Shown here one piece after another: positions 21,858 to 30,466 of a stretch of DNA of 64,000 nt. Both the position numbers and the translations under genes were made by a program. The DNA lies in contig QHTE01000052.1 in the NCBI GenBank assembly GCA_003220685.1, forward strand, positions 111,174 to 175,173, read 5' to 3'. The stretch comes from Candidatus Rokuibacteriota bacterium (GTDB taxonomy: Bacteria > Methylomirabilota > Methylomirabilia > Rokubacteriales > CSP1-6). How positions within the stretch are numbered: position 1 is the stretch's first letter; each line of letters starts with the position of its first letter. The notes below the pieces were generated by a model that was not told where the DNA came from, did no database searches, and saw nothing but the letters and a program-made list of their open reading frames with translations.

Positions 21858-22177
21858 CTTCTGGAGGATTCCTGGGGCGGCCGCTCCTGCTCGAGCTCGA
21901 GCTCGTCCTCCAGCTCCGCGTCGGCGTTCAGCGCCTTGGCGTCGGCGAGGCTGATCTCCTGCTTGTCGTCGGCGACCTCGGTCACGACCTTCTTTCGGCA
22001 GTAGACCCGGAGGTCGCCGCTCTTTCGGTCGATGTGCATCCGCCAGTTGTCCGAGGCGCCGAGAGTCTTGCGCGACGCCGAGAGCAGGGCAGACTCCAGC
22101 GCCTCGAAGAGGATCTCCTTGTCGATCCCCTTCTCGCGTCCGATCTGCTCGATGACGTTGATCAGCTCTCGGTTCAT
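21758..22177 (-). CDS. nusA: Transcription factor NusA, 5' part (frame 1)
   Basis: Encodes the RNA polymerase-binding N-terminal domain: IEQIGREKGIDKEILFEALESAL at residues 10-32, then KKVVTEVADDKQEISL. Homology stops after about residue 93 (ELELEQE). The remaining residues of this frame are out-of-frame reading of the S1 region, where the true continuation is in the overlapping frame. The start ATG at 22177 follows rimP by 23 bases. Together the two parts make one disrupted nusA. Confidence 0.85.
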   Translation of the reverse strand: MNRELINVIEQIGREKGIDKEILFEALESALLSASRKTLGASDNWRMHIDRKSGDLRVYCRKKVVTEVADDKQEISLADAKALNADAELEDELELEQERPPQESSRRCATPSARGSTRSSPARRARSSAASCTASRSAT

Positions 22178-22200
22178 CGCTATCTTGACTCGCTCAGATT

Positions 22201-22668
22201 CTACGCCTTGCGGGGCCAGGGGACCTCCGCCTCCAGCCGCGCCTTCGTGACTTCGGCTCGACCGACTTTCGTGCGCTCCCCGCCCCGATCCAGCACCAGA
22301 CAGTCAGCCGTGACCTCGGTCAACCGTCCCCTGACCTCGGCCCCGCCGGCCAGCCAGCAGCGGATCTGCTTGCCGACCGCCCAGCGATATTCCCGTTCCT
22401 TCCTGAGCTGCCGGTCGAGCCCGGGCGACGAGACCTCGAGGTCGTATCCCCCTTCGATCACGGCGGCGGCGTCGAGCACATCGCCGAGCTCCCGACTCAG
22501 GCGCTCGCACTCCCCGATTCCGACACCTCCCGGCTTGTCCACGTATAGCCGGAGCACCCCCCGGGGTCGGAGCCCACGCCACTCGAGGTCGACCAGCTCG
22601 AGCCCGTGGCCGTCCACCACCGGGGCGACCGCCTCCTCGATCAAGGCCGCTCTCTCCTCGTCGTCCAT
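22201..22668 (-). CDS. rimP: Ribosome maturation factor RimP
   Basis: Needed for 30S subunit assembly. The 155-residue protein has HGLELVDLEWRG and the conserved LRLYVDKPGGVGIGECERLSREL, then YDLEVSSPGLDRQL. I use the ATG at 22668; a TTG two codons earlier is possible. It is the first gene of the rimP-nusA-ylxR-infB operon. The leader (22669-22770) holds a strong GC palindrome and no clear promoter. Confidence 0.95.
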   Translation of the reverse strand: MDDEERAALIEEAVAPVVDGHGLELVDLEWRGLRPRGVLRLYVDKPGGVGIGECERLSRELGDVLDAAAVIEGGYDLEVSSPGLDRQLRKEREYRWAVGKQIRCWLAGGAEVRGRLTEVTADCLVLDRGGERTKVGRAEVTKARLEAEVPWPRKA

Positions 22669-22772
22669 CGCCAACTCGTGGGCACGCCTGCCCCGACGGG
22701 GCCCCGGCCCCGCGGCGGGCCGCGGCGCGCACCTCCTCCATGTCAGTGCGCAGAACTGCAGAGCGCAAAACT

Positions 22773-22800
22773 AAAAAAAGCGGGCTAGGCCCACTTTTTC
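22773..22800 (-). terminator. Rho-independent terminator after the ispG operon
   Basis: A seven-base stem (AGTGGGC/GCCCGCT, one G-T pair) with loop CTA is followed on the minus strand by seven T. It lies about 90 bases past the ferredoxin stop. A run of five T on the other side could let it work in both directions, but all neighbours are on the minus strand. The spacer 22801-22891 shows nothing else. Confidence 0.8.
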
Positions 22801-22891
22801 AGGAATTTAGCACGTGTTCGGACCGGAGGCAAGGCGGAGGTGTCCGGTGGCGACGCGCCGCCTGGGGCAACGTGGCCCTTGACGGGCCTTG

Positions 22892-23224
22892 CTACTTGTA
22901 ACCCGGTTTCTTGTTGGCGCCCTTGACCCCGGGGTCGTAGATCAGGCGGGCGACCGGCTTACCGTCCCGGATGTGGGACTCGAAGATCTCCTTCAAGTCC
23001 GACTCCTGCACGCCGCCGTACCAGACGTTCTCCGGGTAGAAGACCATCATCGGGCCGTGACCGCACTGCGAGAAGCAGCCGGACTTGTTGATCCGAATGT
23101 CGGCCTTGAGCCCGGCCTTCACGGATTCGTCGCGGAGGAACTTCACGTACTGCTCGACGTTGCCCTGGGTCGGGCACGAGTCGCCGGACGTGCACACGAA
23201 GACGTGAGTCTTATACTGTCCCAT
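22892..23224 (-). CDS. Thioredoxin-like [2Fe-2S] ferredoxin
   Basis: A 110-residue protein with CTSGDSC near residue 10 and CFSQC in the middle, followed by GHGPMMVFYPENVWYGGV. This is the pattern of the thioredoxin-fold 2Fe-2S ferredoxins and of NuoE/HoxE C-terminal domains. The ATG overlaps the ispG stop as TGATG, so the two are translationally coupled. IspG needs external electrons for its 4Fe-4S cluster; this protein is a plausible donor, which is inference from context. Confidence 0.88.
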   Translation of the reverse strand: MGQYKTHVFVCTSGDSCPTQGNVEQYVKFLRDESVKAGLKADIRINKSGCFSQCGHGPMMVFYPENVWYGGVQESDLKEIFESHIRDGKPVARLIYDPGVKGANKKPGYK

Positions 23225-24321
23225 CAGTTGGCCTCCACGGCCGCCGGCTTCGCGGCTCTGCGCTCGGCGACGAACTTGTCGACTTCCTCGCGCATCGCCT
23301 GGACGATCTCTTGCTCGGGCACCTTGCGGATCACGTCTCCGTTCTTGAAGATGAGGCCGATGCCGCGGCCGCCTGCGACGCCGATGTCGGCGACGCGCGC
23401 CTCGCCCGGACCGTTGACCTCGCATCCCATCACGGCGATGTGGATCTCCTCGTTCAGCCCCTTGAACTCGTCCTCGACCTCCTTCGCGAGCTTGACCAGG
23501 TCGACGTCGGCGCGCCCGCACGACGGACACGACACGAAGGTGAGCCCGCCCTTGCGAAGGCCGAGCGACTTGAGGATCTGGATTCCGACGCGGACCTCCT
23601 CGGCGGGATCCGCCGAGAGCGACACGCGGATCGTGTCGCCGATCCCTTCCGACAAGAGCGCGCCCAGGCCGATCGCGGACTTGATCGTGCCCACGCCCGG
23701 TGTGCCGGCCTCGGTGACGCCGAGGTGGAACGCGTAGTCGACCTGGTCGGCGAGCATCCGGTAGGCCTCGATCATCATCAGGGGATCGGAGGCCTTCAGC
23801 GAGATCTTCATCTCGGGATAGTTCAGGTCCTCGAGGATGCGGATGTGGCGCAGCGCGGACTCGACCATGCCCTCCGCGGTCGGCCCGTTGTACCGGGCGA
23901 GCAGGTCCTTCTCGAGCGAGCCGCCGTTGACGCCGATGCGGATCGGGATGTTCTTGTCCTTGGCGACGTTGACGACTTCCTGCACGAAGTGCTTGCCGCC
24001 GATGTTGCCGGGGTTCAGCCTGAGACCGTCCACGCCCTGCTCGAGCGCGATCAGGGCCAGCTTGTAGTTGAAGTGGATGTCCGCGACGAGCGGGATGCGG
24101 ATCTGCCTCTTGATCTCGCCGAGCTTCTCGGCCGCTTCCTTGACCGGCACCGCGCACCGGACGATGTCGCAGCCGGCCGCCTCGAGCGACCAGATCTCGA
24201 GCAAGGTGGCCTGGACGTCGCGCGTGTCGGTCTTGGTCATGGACTGCACGGTGATCGGGGCGCCCCCGCCGACCGCGAGGTTGCCCAGCTTGATCTGCCG
24301 CGTCTTCCGCCGTGTGATCAT
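23224..24321 (-). CDS. ispG: 4-hydroxy-3-methylbut-2-enyl diphosphate synthase
   Basis: Penultimate step of the methylerythritol phosphate route to isoprenoids. The N-terminal TIM barrel shows GAPITVQSMTKTDTRD and VADIHFN. The C-terminal 4Fe-4S domain has VSCPSCGR and VMGCEVNGPGEA. It has 365 residues, the short bacterial form without the plant-type insert. The downstream ferredoxin overlaps by a single base. rseP and dxr lie upstream in the same operon. Confidence 0.97.
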   Translation of the reverse strand: MITRRKTRQIKLGNLAVGGGAPITVQSMTKTDTRDVQATLLEIWSLEAAGCDIVRCAVPVKEAAEKLGEIKRQIRIPLVADIHFNYKLALIALEQGVDGLRLNPGNIGGKHFVQEVVNVAKDKNIPIRIGVNGGSLEKDLLARYNGPTAEGMVESALRHIRILEDLNYPEMKISLKASDPLMMIEAYRMLADQVDYAFHLGVTEAGTPGVGTIKSAIGLGALLSEGIGDTIRVSLSADPAEEVRVGIQILKSLGLRKGGLTFVSCPSCGRADVDLVKLAKEVEDEFKGLNEEIHIAVMGCEVNGPGEARVADIGVAGGRGIGLIFKNGDVIRKVPEQEIVQAMREEVDKFVAERRAAKPAAVEAN

Positions 24322-24330
24322 TGCGCCGTC

Positions 24331-25749
24331 CTATCTGAAAATTCGAAACGCGTCGATCCGGACGAGGTCATTGTAAATCGCGAAGACCATCAAGAGCAGC
24401 AGAAGAACGAGCCCGAGCTGCTGCGCGGCTTCGCGCTTCTTGAGCGACACCGGCCGGCCGAGAATGCCTTCGATGACGAAGAACAGCAGGTGCCCGCCGT
24501 CGAGCATCGGCACCGGCAGGAGGTTCAGCACCGCGAGATTGACGCTGATGAACGCGGTGAAGCCGGCGAGCTGGGCCAGACCCTCTTGCCGCTGACGGTG
24601 GCTTTCCGTCGCGATCTGGATCGGCCCGCCGAGATTCGACAGCGGCAGCTCGAGCTTCACGAACTTCCAGAGCACCTTGACGGTCAGCGCGGTCAGCTCC
24701 CAGGTCTTCGCGGCGCCGTACCCGACGGCCGCCGCCGGGTTGTAGCGCTCGGTGCGCACGACCTTGCTGGCCAGGATGACGCCGATGCGCCAGTTCTCCA
24801 CGTCCTGGCCGGCCTCGTTCTTCTCCTTCACGCGATTGGCCGCCACGCTCACGGTGAGGCGCTTGCCGTCCCGCTGGACCACGACGTCGATCGGCTTGCC
24901 GCCCGCCTGCTGGATCGCCTGGGTCAGCTCGTCGGACGTGAAGACCGGCTGGCCAGCGACCGCGACCACGATGTCGCCGACACGCAGACCGGCTCGCTCG
25001 GCGGGCGAATCGGGGGTGACCATGCCGACCTGCGGGGTCACCTGCGGGCCCGCACCGAGGCTCCACACCTCGCGCGACTCCTTGAAGATCGGATCGCGTG
25101 TCACGATCCGCCGCGGCGTGACCTGGGCTTCGCGCAGCTCGCCGCCGCGCTTGATCGTGAGCCGCAGGGGACGTCCATCGGAGCCGGCGACGGCGCGCTC
25201 GAGATCTTCCCAGTACTCGATCGGCCGCCCGTCGATCGCGGTGACGACATCGGCGGCCTGCAGGCCCGCGGCCGCCGCGGGCCCCTCGGCCGCGACGCGC
25301 CCGAGCACGGCCGGCCACACGGGACGTCCGACGCTGGCCAGGAGCAGGGCGAAGATCACCCAGGCCAGCACGAAATTCATTCCCGGCCCCGCGAACACGA
25401 TCAGGAACCGCGCCCAGAGGGGCTTCAGCGCGAAGGCCTTCTGCGGGTCGAAGACGGGTGAGCCGCCGCCTTCGAGCGGATTCTCCTCGCCCATCATCTT
25501 CACGTAGCCGCCCATCGGGATGGCCGAGAGGCAGTACTCGGTCTCTCTGCCGCGCCAGCGGGCCAGCACCGGTCCGAAGCCGATCGAGAAGCGCTCGACC
25601 CCCACGCCGGTCCAGCGGGCGACGAAGAAGTGTCCGAGCTCGTGGATGAGGATGAGGATGCCGAGGACGACGATGAACACTCCGACGCGATCGGCCAGGA
25701 ACACGATGACTGAGCCGATCCGATCGACGACGGTGAGGAGCGCGCTCAT
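24331..25749 (-). CDS. rseP: Site-2 membrane zinc protease RseP
   Basis: Intramembrane protease that cleaves anti-sigma factors or signal-peptide remnants. It has 472 residues. The first membrane helix holds the zinc motif HELGHF (ILIHELGHFFVARW), and the last part holds NLLPVPMLDGGHLL with the third ligand. Two PDZ domains lie between (around GLQAADVVTAIDG and GLRVGDIVVAVAG). Four or so membrane segments are visible. The ATG at 25749 overlaps the dxr stop as ATGA. Confidence 0.95.
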   Translation of the reverse strand: MSALLTVVDRIGSVIVFLADRVGVFIVVLGILILIHELGHFFVARWTGVGVERFSIGFGPVLARWRGRETEYCLSAIPMGGYVKMMGEENPLEGGGSPVFDPQKAFALKPLWARFLIVFAGPGMNFVLAWVIFALLLASVGRPVWPAVLGRVAAEGPAAAAGLQAADVVTAIDGRPIEYWEDLERAVAGSDGRPLRLTIKRGGELREAQVTPRRIVTRDPIFKESREVWSLGAGPQVTPQVGMVTPDSPAERAGLRVGDIVVAVAGQPVFTSDELTQAIQQAGGKPIDVVVQRDGKRLTVSVAANRVKEKNEAGQDVENWRIGVILASKVVRTERYNPAAAVGYGAAKTWELTALTVKVLWKFVKLELPLSNLGGPIQIATESHRQRQEGLAQLAGFTAFISVNLAVLNLLPVPMLDGGHLLFFVIEGILGRPVSLKKREAAQQLGLVLLLLLMVFAIYNDLVRIDAFRIFR

Positions 25750-26921
25750 GAGGGGCGGGCCCCGTGACGCGCGTCGATGGCGCGCTGCACCGAGCGCCGG
25801 GTGTCGGCGTCGACGGCCACACACGCCTCGATCGAGCCGAGATCGCCCGCGCGCGAGGCGTTGAGGGCGTCCTCGATCAGCTCGGCGATTGCGTTGAAGC
25901 CGATGCGCCGGTCGAGGAACGCCGCCACCGCGACCTCGTTGGCGGCGTTGAGCACCACCGGCGCCGAGCTCTCGGCGTCGAGGGCGGTGCGCGCGAGCCT
26001 CAGACACGGAAACTTGTCGAGGTCGGGCTCGTAGAACGTAAGCTGACCGGCCCGGACCAGATCGAGCCGGGCCGTCGGCATCGGCCGGCGCTCCGGATAG
26101 GTGAGCGCGTAGAGGATCGGCACGCCCATGTCCGCCACTCCCAGCTGGGCGATCACGCAGCCGTCGATGTACTCGACCATCGAGTGCACGATCGACTGCG
26201 GGTGCACCACGATCTGCACCTGATCGGACCCGACGTCGAACAGCCAGCGCGCCTCGATCACCTCGAGCCCTTTGTTCATCAGGGTGGCCGAGTCGATCGT
26301 GATCTTGGCGCCCATCTTCCACGTCGGGTGCTGGAGCGCGTCCTCCACCGTCGCCGTCGCCAGCCGCGCCTTGGGTGTCTCGCGGAACGGCCCCCCGGAC
26401 GCCGTGAGGAGAATGCGGTGGACGTCGGCGCGGCTGTGGCCGGCCAGACACTGGAAGACGGCGCTGTGCTCGGAGTCGACCGGCAGGAGCTTCACCCCCC
26501 GCGCCCTCGCGGCGGTGGTCATCAGCCGGCCCGCCATCACCAGGGTTTCCTTGTTCGCGAGGGCCACGGTGCGCCCGGCCTGGATCGCGGCCATGGTCGG
26601 GAGCAGACCGGCGCCGCCGACGAGCGCCGAGACCACGATGTCGGCCTTCACGTCGCGCGCGAGCGTGACGAGCCCCTCGGACCCGGCCAGAAGCTCGGGA
26701 CGCGGCGCCGGGAGGAGCCGCGCCAGCCGGTCGCGGGCGTCCGCTTCCAGCAGCGCGACGGCGCGCGGCGAGTACTTCTTGCAGATGTCCGCGACCCGCT
26801 CGACGTTCGATCCGCGCGCGGCGAGCCCGGCCACCGAGAATTCCTCGGGGAAGCTCGACACGAGGTCGAGGGTTCGAAGACCGATGGATCCCGTCGCTCC
26901 GAGCAGCGTAATGCTTTTCAT
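25746..26921 (-). CDS. dxr: 1-deoxy-D-xylulose 5-phosphate reductoisomerase
   Basis: Makes MEP from DXP with NADPH. The N-terminal Rossmann motif is LLGATGSIG. The active site shows ANKETLVMAG, DSEHSAVFQ and MNKGLEVIEA. Length is 391 residues from the ATG at 26921, which overlaps the cdsA stop as ATGA. With ispG three kilobases away it commits this operon to the non-mevalonate pathway. Confidence 0.97.
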   Translation of the reverse strand: MKSITLLGATGSIGLRTLDLVSSFPEEFSVAGLAARGSNVERVADICKKYSPRAVALLEADARDRLARLLPAPRPELLAGSEGLVTLARDVKADIVVSALVGGAGLLPTMAAIQAGRTVALANKETLVMAGRLMTTAARARGVKLLPVDSEHSAVFQCLAGHSRADVHRILLTASGGPFRETPKARLATATVEDALQHPTWKMGAKITIDSATLMNKGLEVIEARWLFDVGSDQVQIVVHPQSIVHSMVEYIDGCVIAQLGVADMGVPILYALTYPERRPMPTARLDLVRAGQLTFYEPDLDKFPCLRLARTALDAESSAPVVLNAANEVAVAAFLDRRIGFNAIAELIEDALNASRAGDLGSIEACVAVDADTRRSVQRAIDARHGARPS

Positions 26922-27808
26922 GCGCGGCACCAGGCGTACAAAGAGTAGAGGTAAAGGGCCGGGGCGTTGAAGAGCAAGCTGTCGATTCGGTCGAGCATGC
27001 CGCCGTGACCCGGGATAAGGTCGCCGGTGTCCTTGGTTCCGATGCTCCGCTTGATTGCCGACTCGGCGAGGTCGCCGACCTGTCCGATCACGCCCAGGAG
27101 CGCGCCGGCTCCGGCGGCGCCCGTGAGGCTGCACGCCGGAAGGAGCCAGGCTCCCAGCGCCAGCGCCGCGGCGAGCGAGACGACGATCTGGGCGATCGCG
27201 CCCTCCACGGTTTTCCGCGGGCTCAAGATCGGCGCGAGCCGGTGACGGCCGACCGAGGACCCGACCAGGTACGCGGCCGATTCGCCGGCCCACGTCACGC
27301 CCACGAGGAACAGCACGAGCTGCGGCCCGCCGGCGCGCCCTTGGAGCCAGATCGCGTAGCCGAGGAGCCAGCCGACGTACACCGCGCCGAACAGGGTGTT
27401 CGCGGTCGAATCGACCAGCGGTCGCCCCGGGCTCCAGAGCGGCGCGCTGCAGATGAGCCCGACCCCGATGACGAGCGCCAGCTCCGGCGTGAGCATCCAG
27501 CGAAGCGGGCGTGCGGTGTCGCCGAGCCTCGCGTAGAGGCTGGTGGCGAAGCTGGCCGTGAGCGCGGCGCCGACGCCCACCGTCAGCCGGGTGCTGATCG
27601 GACGTCCGGTGCGCTCGAACATGCGCGCCAGCTCTCGACAGGCCACTGCGCTGGCCGCGACGACCAGGAGCTGGAAGGCCCACGACGGCGCGAACAGCGT
27701 CACCCACACGAAGACCGGTATCAGGACGACCGAGCTTCCGATGCGCTTCCAGGCCGGCGCGACGGATCCGGCTCGAACGCTCACGCGGGCCACCTCGGTC
27801 CCGGCCAC
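26918..27808 (-). CDS. cdsA: Phosphatidate cytidylyltransferase
   Basis: Integral membrane enzyme forming CDP-diacylglycerol. The protein has 296 residues with about eight hydrophobic segments. The C-terminal family signature is complete: GQVGDLAESAIKR, then DTGDLIPGHGGMLDRIDS. Starts at a GTG at 27808, one base after the uppS stop. It lies between uppS and dxr, its normal place. Confidence 0.95.
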   Translation of the reverse strand: MAGTEVARVSVRAGSVAPAWKRIGSSVVLIPVFVWVTLFAPSWAFQLLVVAASAVACRELARMFERTGRPISTRLTVGVGAALTASFATSLYARLGDTARPLRWMLTPELALVIGVGLICSAPLWSPGRPLVDSTANTLFGAVYVGWLLGYAIWLQGRAGGPQLVLFLVGVTWAGESAAYLVGSSVGRHRLAPILSPRKTVEGAIAQIVVSLAAALALGAWLLPACSLTGAAGAGALLGVIGQVGDLAESAIKRSIGTKDTGDLIPGHGGMLDRIDSLLFNAPALYLYSLYAWCRA

Positions 27809-27809
27809 G

Positions 27810-28547
27810 TCACACCTTTCCGAACCGACGCGTGCGGCCCTGGAACTCGGCGACGGCGCGGTACAGATCGGCGGGCCGGAAATCGGGCCAGAGGGTCGGC
27901 GTGACCCAGAGCTCCGTGTAGGCGATCTGCCACAAGAGGAAGTTGGAGATCCGCATCTCGCCGCTGGTGCGGATCAGCAGATCGGGGTCCGGGATGTCGG
28001 CGGTGTAGAGCGCCTCGCTGATCTTCTTCTCCGAGATGTCCTCGGGCTTGAGCTCGCCCGCCACGATCTGGCGGGCCAGGGACCGGAACGCGTCGATCAG
28101 CTCGTCCCGGGCCCCGTAGTTGAAGGCCATCAGCACGTTGAGCCCGGTGTTGTTGCGCGTCTCGTGCACGACGTGTTCGACGCCCCGCCGCACCCCGGCC
28201 GGCAGGCCGTGCGTCCGCCCGAGGACACGGAGTCGGGCGTTGCGCGCCATCAGCTCGGGCAGCTCCGCGTTGACGGACCGCTCGAGGAGGCTCATGAGCA
28301 TCGAGACCTCGTCGGCCGGACGGCTCCAGTTCTCCGTCGAAAACGCGTAGAGCGTGAGGTAGCGGAGGCCCAGCGCCGAGGCCGCGCGGACGATCGAGCG
28401 CGCCGACTTCACGCCCTCGTGATGCCCGGCCACGCGCGGGAGCCCGCGGCGGGTCGCCCAGCGCCCGTTGCCGTCCATGATGATGGCGATGTGCTCGGGC
28501 AGCGGCTGGGCGCGGACGGCGTCGAACAGCTCGGCTTCCGCTAGAAT
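27810..28547 (-). CDS. uppS: Isoprenyl (undecaprenyl) diphosphate synthase, probable ATT start
   Basis: Builds the C55 carrier lipid by cis-addition of isoprene units. The catalytic MDGNGRWATRRGLPR, STENWSRP and the C-terminal DLLIRTSGEMRISNFLLWQ are present. Homology continues upstream of the first in-frame ATG (28478) as LPEHIAII, so that ATG cannot be the natural start. No ATG, GTG or TTG is in frame upstream. The best start is ATT at 28547, eight bases after a GGAG site and overlapping the frr stop; CTG at 28529 is the alternative. About 245 residues, the family norm. Confidence 0.92.
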   Translation of the reverse strand: MLAEAELFDAVRAQPLPEHIAIIMDGNGRWATRRGLPRVAGHHEGVKSARSIVRAASALGLRYLTLYAFSTENWSRPADEVSMLMSLLERSVNAELPELMARNARLRVLGRTHGLPAGVRRGVEHVVHETRNNTGLNVLMAFNYGARDELIDAFRSLARQIVAGELKPEDISEKKISEALYTADIPDPDLLIRTSGEMRISNFLLWQIAYTELWVTPTLWPDFRPADLYRAVAEFQGRTRRFGKV

Positions 28548-29110
28548 GACAGGATCTCCTGCTCCTTCTTCTTGAGCAGCTCGTCGACCTTGGCGATGAA
28601 GCGGTCCGTCGTCTTCTGGATCTGATCGTGGCTGCGGCGCTCCTCGTCCTCGGAGACCTTCTTGTCCTTGGCCATTGCCTTGAGCCGGTCGTTCGCCTCG
28701 CGGCGGAGGTTGCGGACCGCGACGCGGGATTCCTCGGCGATCTTGTGCACGGTCTTCGCGAGCTGCTTGCGCCGTTCCTCAGTCGGCGACGGCATCGCCA
28801 GGCGGACGATCTTGCCGTCGTTGACCGGCGTCAGGCCGAGGTCGGACATCATGATCGCCTTCTCGATCGCCTTGAGCTGGCCGGCTTCCCAGGGCTGGAT
28901 CACGATCGTCCGGGCGTCGGGTACCGAGATAGACGCCATCTGACTGACCGGCGTCGGCGTGCCGTAGTAGTCGACGCGGATGCCTTCGAGGAGCCCCGCG
29001 GACGCCCGGCCCGTGCGCACCGCCGCGAACTCGCGCCCGAGCGCGTCGAGCGCGCTGATCATCTTCGCCTCGACTTCCTTCAGCACCCCCTGCATGTCCG
29101 CCGTAGCCAT
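28541..29110 (-). CDS. frr: Ribosome recycling factor
   Basis: Splits the post-termination ribosome with EF-G. The protein has 189 residues from the ATG at 29110, with REFAAVRTGRASAGLLEGI and VDYYGTPTPVSQMASI early and the long C-terminal helix rich in Lys/Glu. A GTG three codons earlier overlaps the pyrH stop as GTGA, but the ATG has the better-spaced GAGG site. Neighbours pyrH and uppS are standard. Confidence 0.96.
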   Translation of the reverse strand: MATADMQGVLKEVEAKMISALDALGREFAAVRTGRASAGLLEGIRVDYYGTPTPVSQMASISVPDARTIVIQPWEAGQLKAIEKAIMMSDLGLTPVNDGKIVRLAMPSPTEERRKQLAKTVHKIAEESRVAVRNLRREANDRLKAMAKDKKVSEDEERRSHDQIQKTTDRFIAKVDELLKKKEQEILSF

Positions 29111-29115
29111 AAACG

Positions 29116-29856
29116 TCACCCTCCCGACGATACGATGGAGCCCACGACCTCGCCGAGGACGATCCGTTTGATGTTGCCGGCGCGCGCCAGATCGAAAACG
29201 ATGATCGGCAGTTTGTTTTCCATGCAGAGCGAGATCGCGGCGGCGTCCATGACTTGCAGGCCGCGATTGAGGACCTCGATGTAGGTCATCCGTTCCAGAC
29301 GCTGCGCGCTGGCGTCGCGCTTGGGATCGGCCGAGTAGATCCCGTCGACCTGCGTGGCCTTCATGATCGCGTCGGCGCCGATCTCGACTGCCCGCAGCGC
29401 CCCCGCGGTGTCGGTGGTGAAGAATGGGTTGCCGGTGCCGGCGGCGAAGATCACGACGCGGCCCTTCTCGAGGTGGCGGATGGCGCGGCGGCGGATATAG
29501 GGCTCGGCGACCGCACGCATTTCGATGGCCGAGAGCACGCGGGTCTGCAGGCCGGCCTTCTCGAGGGCGTCCTGGAGCGCGAGCGCGTTGATGACCGTCG
29601 CCAGCATGCCCATGTAGTCGGCGGTCGCGCGCTCCATCCCGCCGGCGCTCGCGGCGATGCCGCGAAAGATGTTGCCCCCGCCGATGACGATCGCGATCTG
29701 CACGCCGAGGGCCGAGACGTCGCGCACCTCAGAGGCCACTCGGTCGAGCACGAGCGGATCGATCCCGTAGCCCTGGCTCCCCGCGAGCGCCTCCCCCGAA
29801 AGCTTCAGGACGATGCGGCGGTAGGCCGGGCGGCCGGAGCCGGCAGCCGCCGTCAT
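29116..29856 (-). CDS. pyrH: UMP kinase
   Basis: Phosphorylates UMP to UDP. The 246-residue amino-acid-kinase fold shows [11 protein letters not shown] at the N-terminus, [10 protein letters not shown], the [13 protein letters not shown] loop and DGIYSADPK. Start ATG at 29856, one base after the tsf stop. The first nine residues extend a little before the usual start. Confidence 0.97.
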   Translation of the reverse strand: MTAAAGSGRPAYRRIVLKLSGEALAGSQGYGIDPLVLDRVASEVRDVSALGVQIAIVIGGGNIFRGIAASAGGMERATADYMGMLATVINALALQDALEKAGLQTRVLSAIEMRAVAEPYIRRRAIRHLEKGRVVIFAAGTGNPFFTTDTAGALRAVEIGADAIMKATQVDGIYSADPKRDASAQRLERMTYIEVLNRGLQVMDAAAISLCMENKLPIIVFDLARAGNIKRIVLGEVVGSIVSSGG

Positions 29857-29857
29857 G

Positions 29858-30463
29858 CTACCCCCCCTCGCCCACCTGGAAACGAGCGAAGCGCTTGACG
29901 ACGATCCGCTCGCCGGTCTTGGCGTTCACCCCGTCGACCAGCTCGCGGACCTTCGTCTTGCCGGAGGCGTCCTTGATGAACGGCTGCTCGAGCAGGCACT
30001 GCTCGGTGAAGAACTTGTCGAGCTTGCCCTCGATGATCTTGGCGATCACCGGGGCCGGCTTCTTCTGGTCGGCGAGCTGGCCGCGATAGATCTCACGCTC
30101 CTTCTCGATGACCTCGGCCGGGACGTCCTCGCGCGCGACGTAGGACGGATTCGAGGCGGCGATCTGCATCCCCAGGTCCTTCACCAGATCCTGGAACGCC
30201 TCGGTGCGCGCGACGAAGTCCGACTCGCAGTTCACCTCGATCAACACGCCGAGCTTGGCGCTGTGGTGGACGTACGTCCCGATCACGCCCTCGCGCGCCT
30301 CGCGGTGGGCGCGCTTGCCAGCCTGGGCGAGCCCCTTCTTTCTGAGGAACTCGACGGCCGTCTCGAGATCGCCCTTCGCGGCCTGGAGCGCCTCCTTGCA
30401 GTCCATCATCCCGGCGCCCGTCCGATCGCGGAGGTCCTTCACCAGCTGCGCGGTCGCGGCCAT
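29858..30463 (-). CDS. tsf: Elongation factor Ts (short form)
   Basis: Guanine nucleotide exchange factor for EF-Tu. At 201 residues it is the short Thermus/cyanobacterial-type form with a single core subdomain. It has the UBA-like [19 protein letters not shown], the Phe of [10 protein letters not shown] that inserts into EF-Tu, and the C-terminal VGEGG tail. The gap to rpsB is three bases. Confidence 0.96.
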   Translation of the reverse strand: MAATAQLVKDLRDRTGAGMMDCKEALQAAKGDLETAVEFLRKKGLAQAGKRAHREAREGVIGTYVHHSAKLGVLIEVNCESDFVARTEAFQDLVKDLGMQIAASNPSYVAREDVPAEVIEKEREIYRGQLADQKKPAPVIAKIIEGKLDKFFTEQCLLEQPFIKDASGKTKVRELVDGVNAKTGERIVVKRFARFQVGEGG

Positions 30464-30466
30464 TCG

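Noticed and set aside
22304-22768. Open frame beginning before rimP with a good GGAGG site
   Set aside because: It is rimP read in the wrong frame, with no family similarity.
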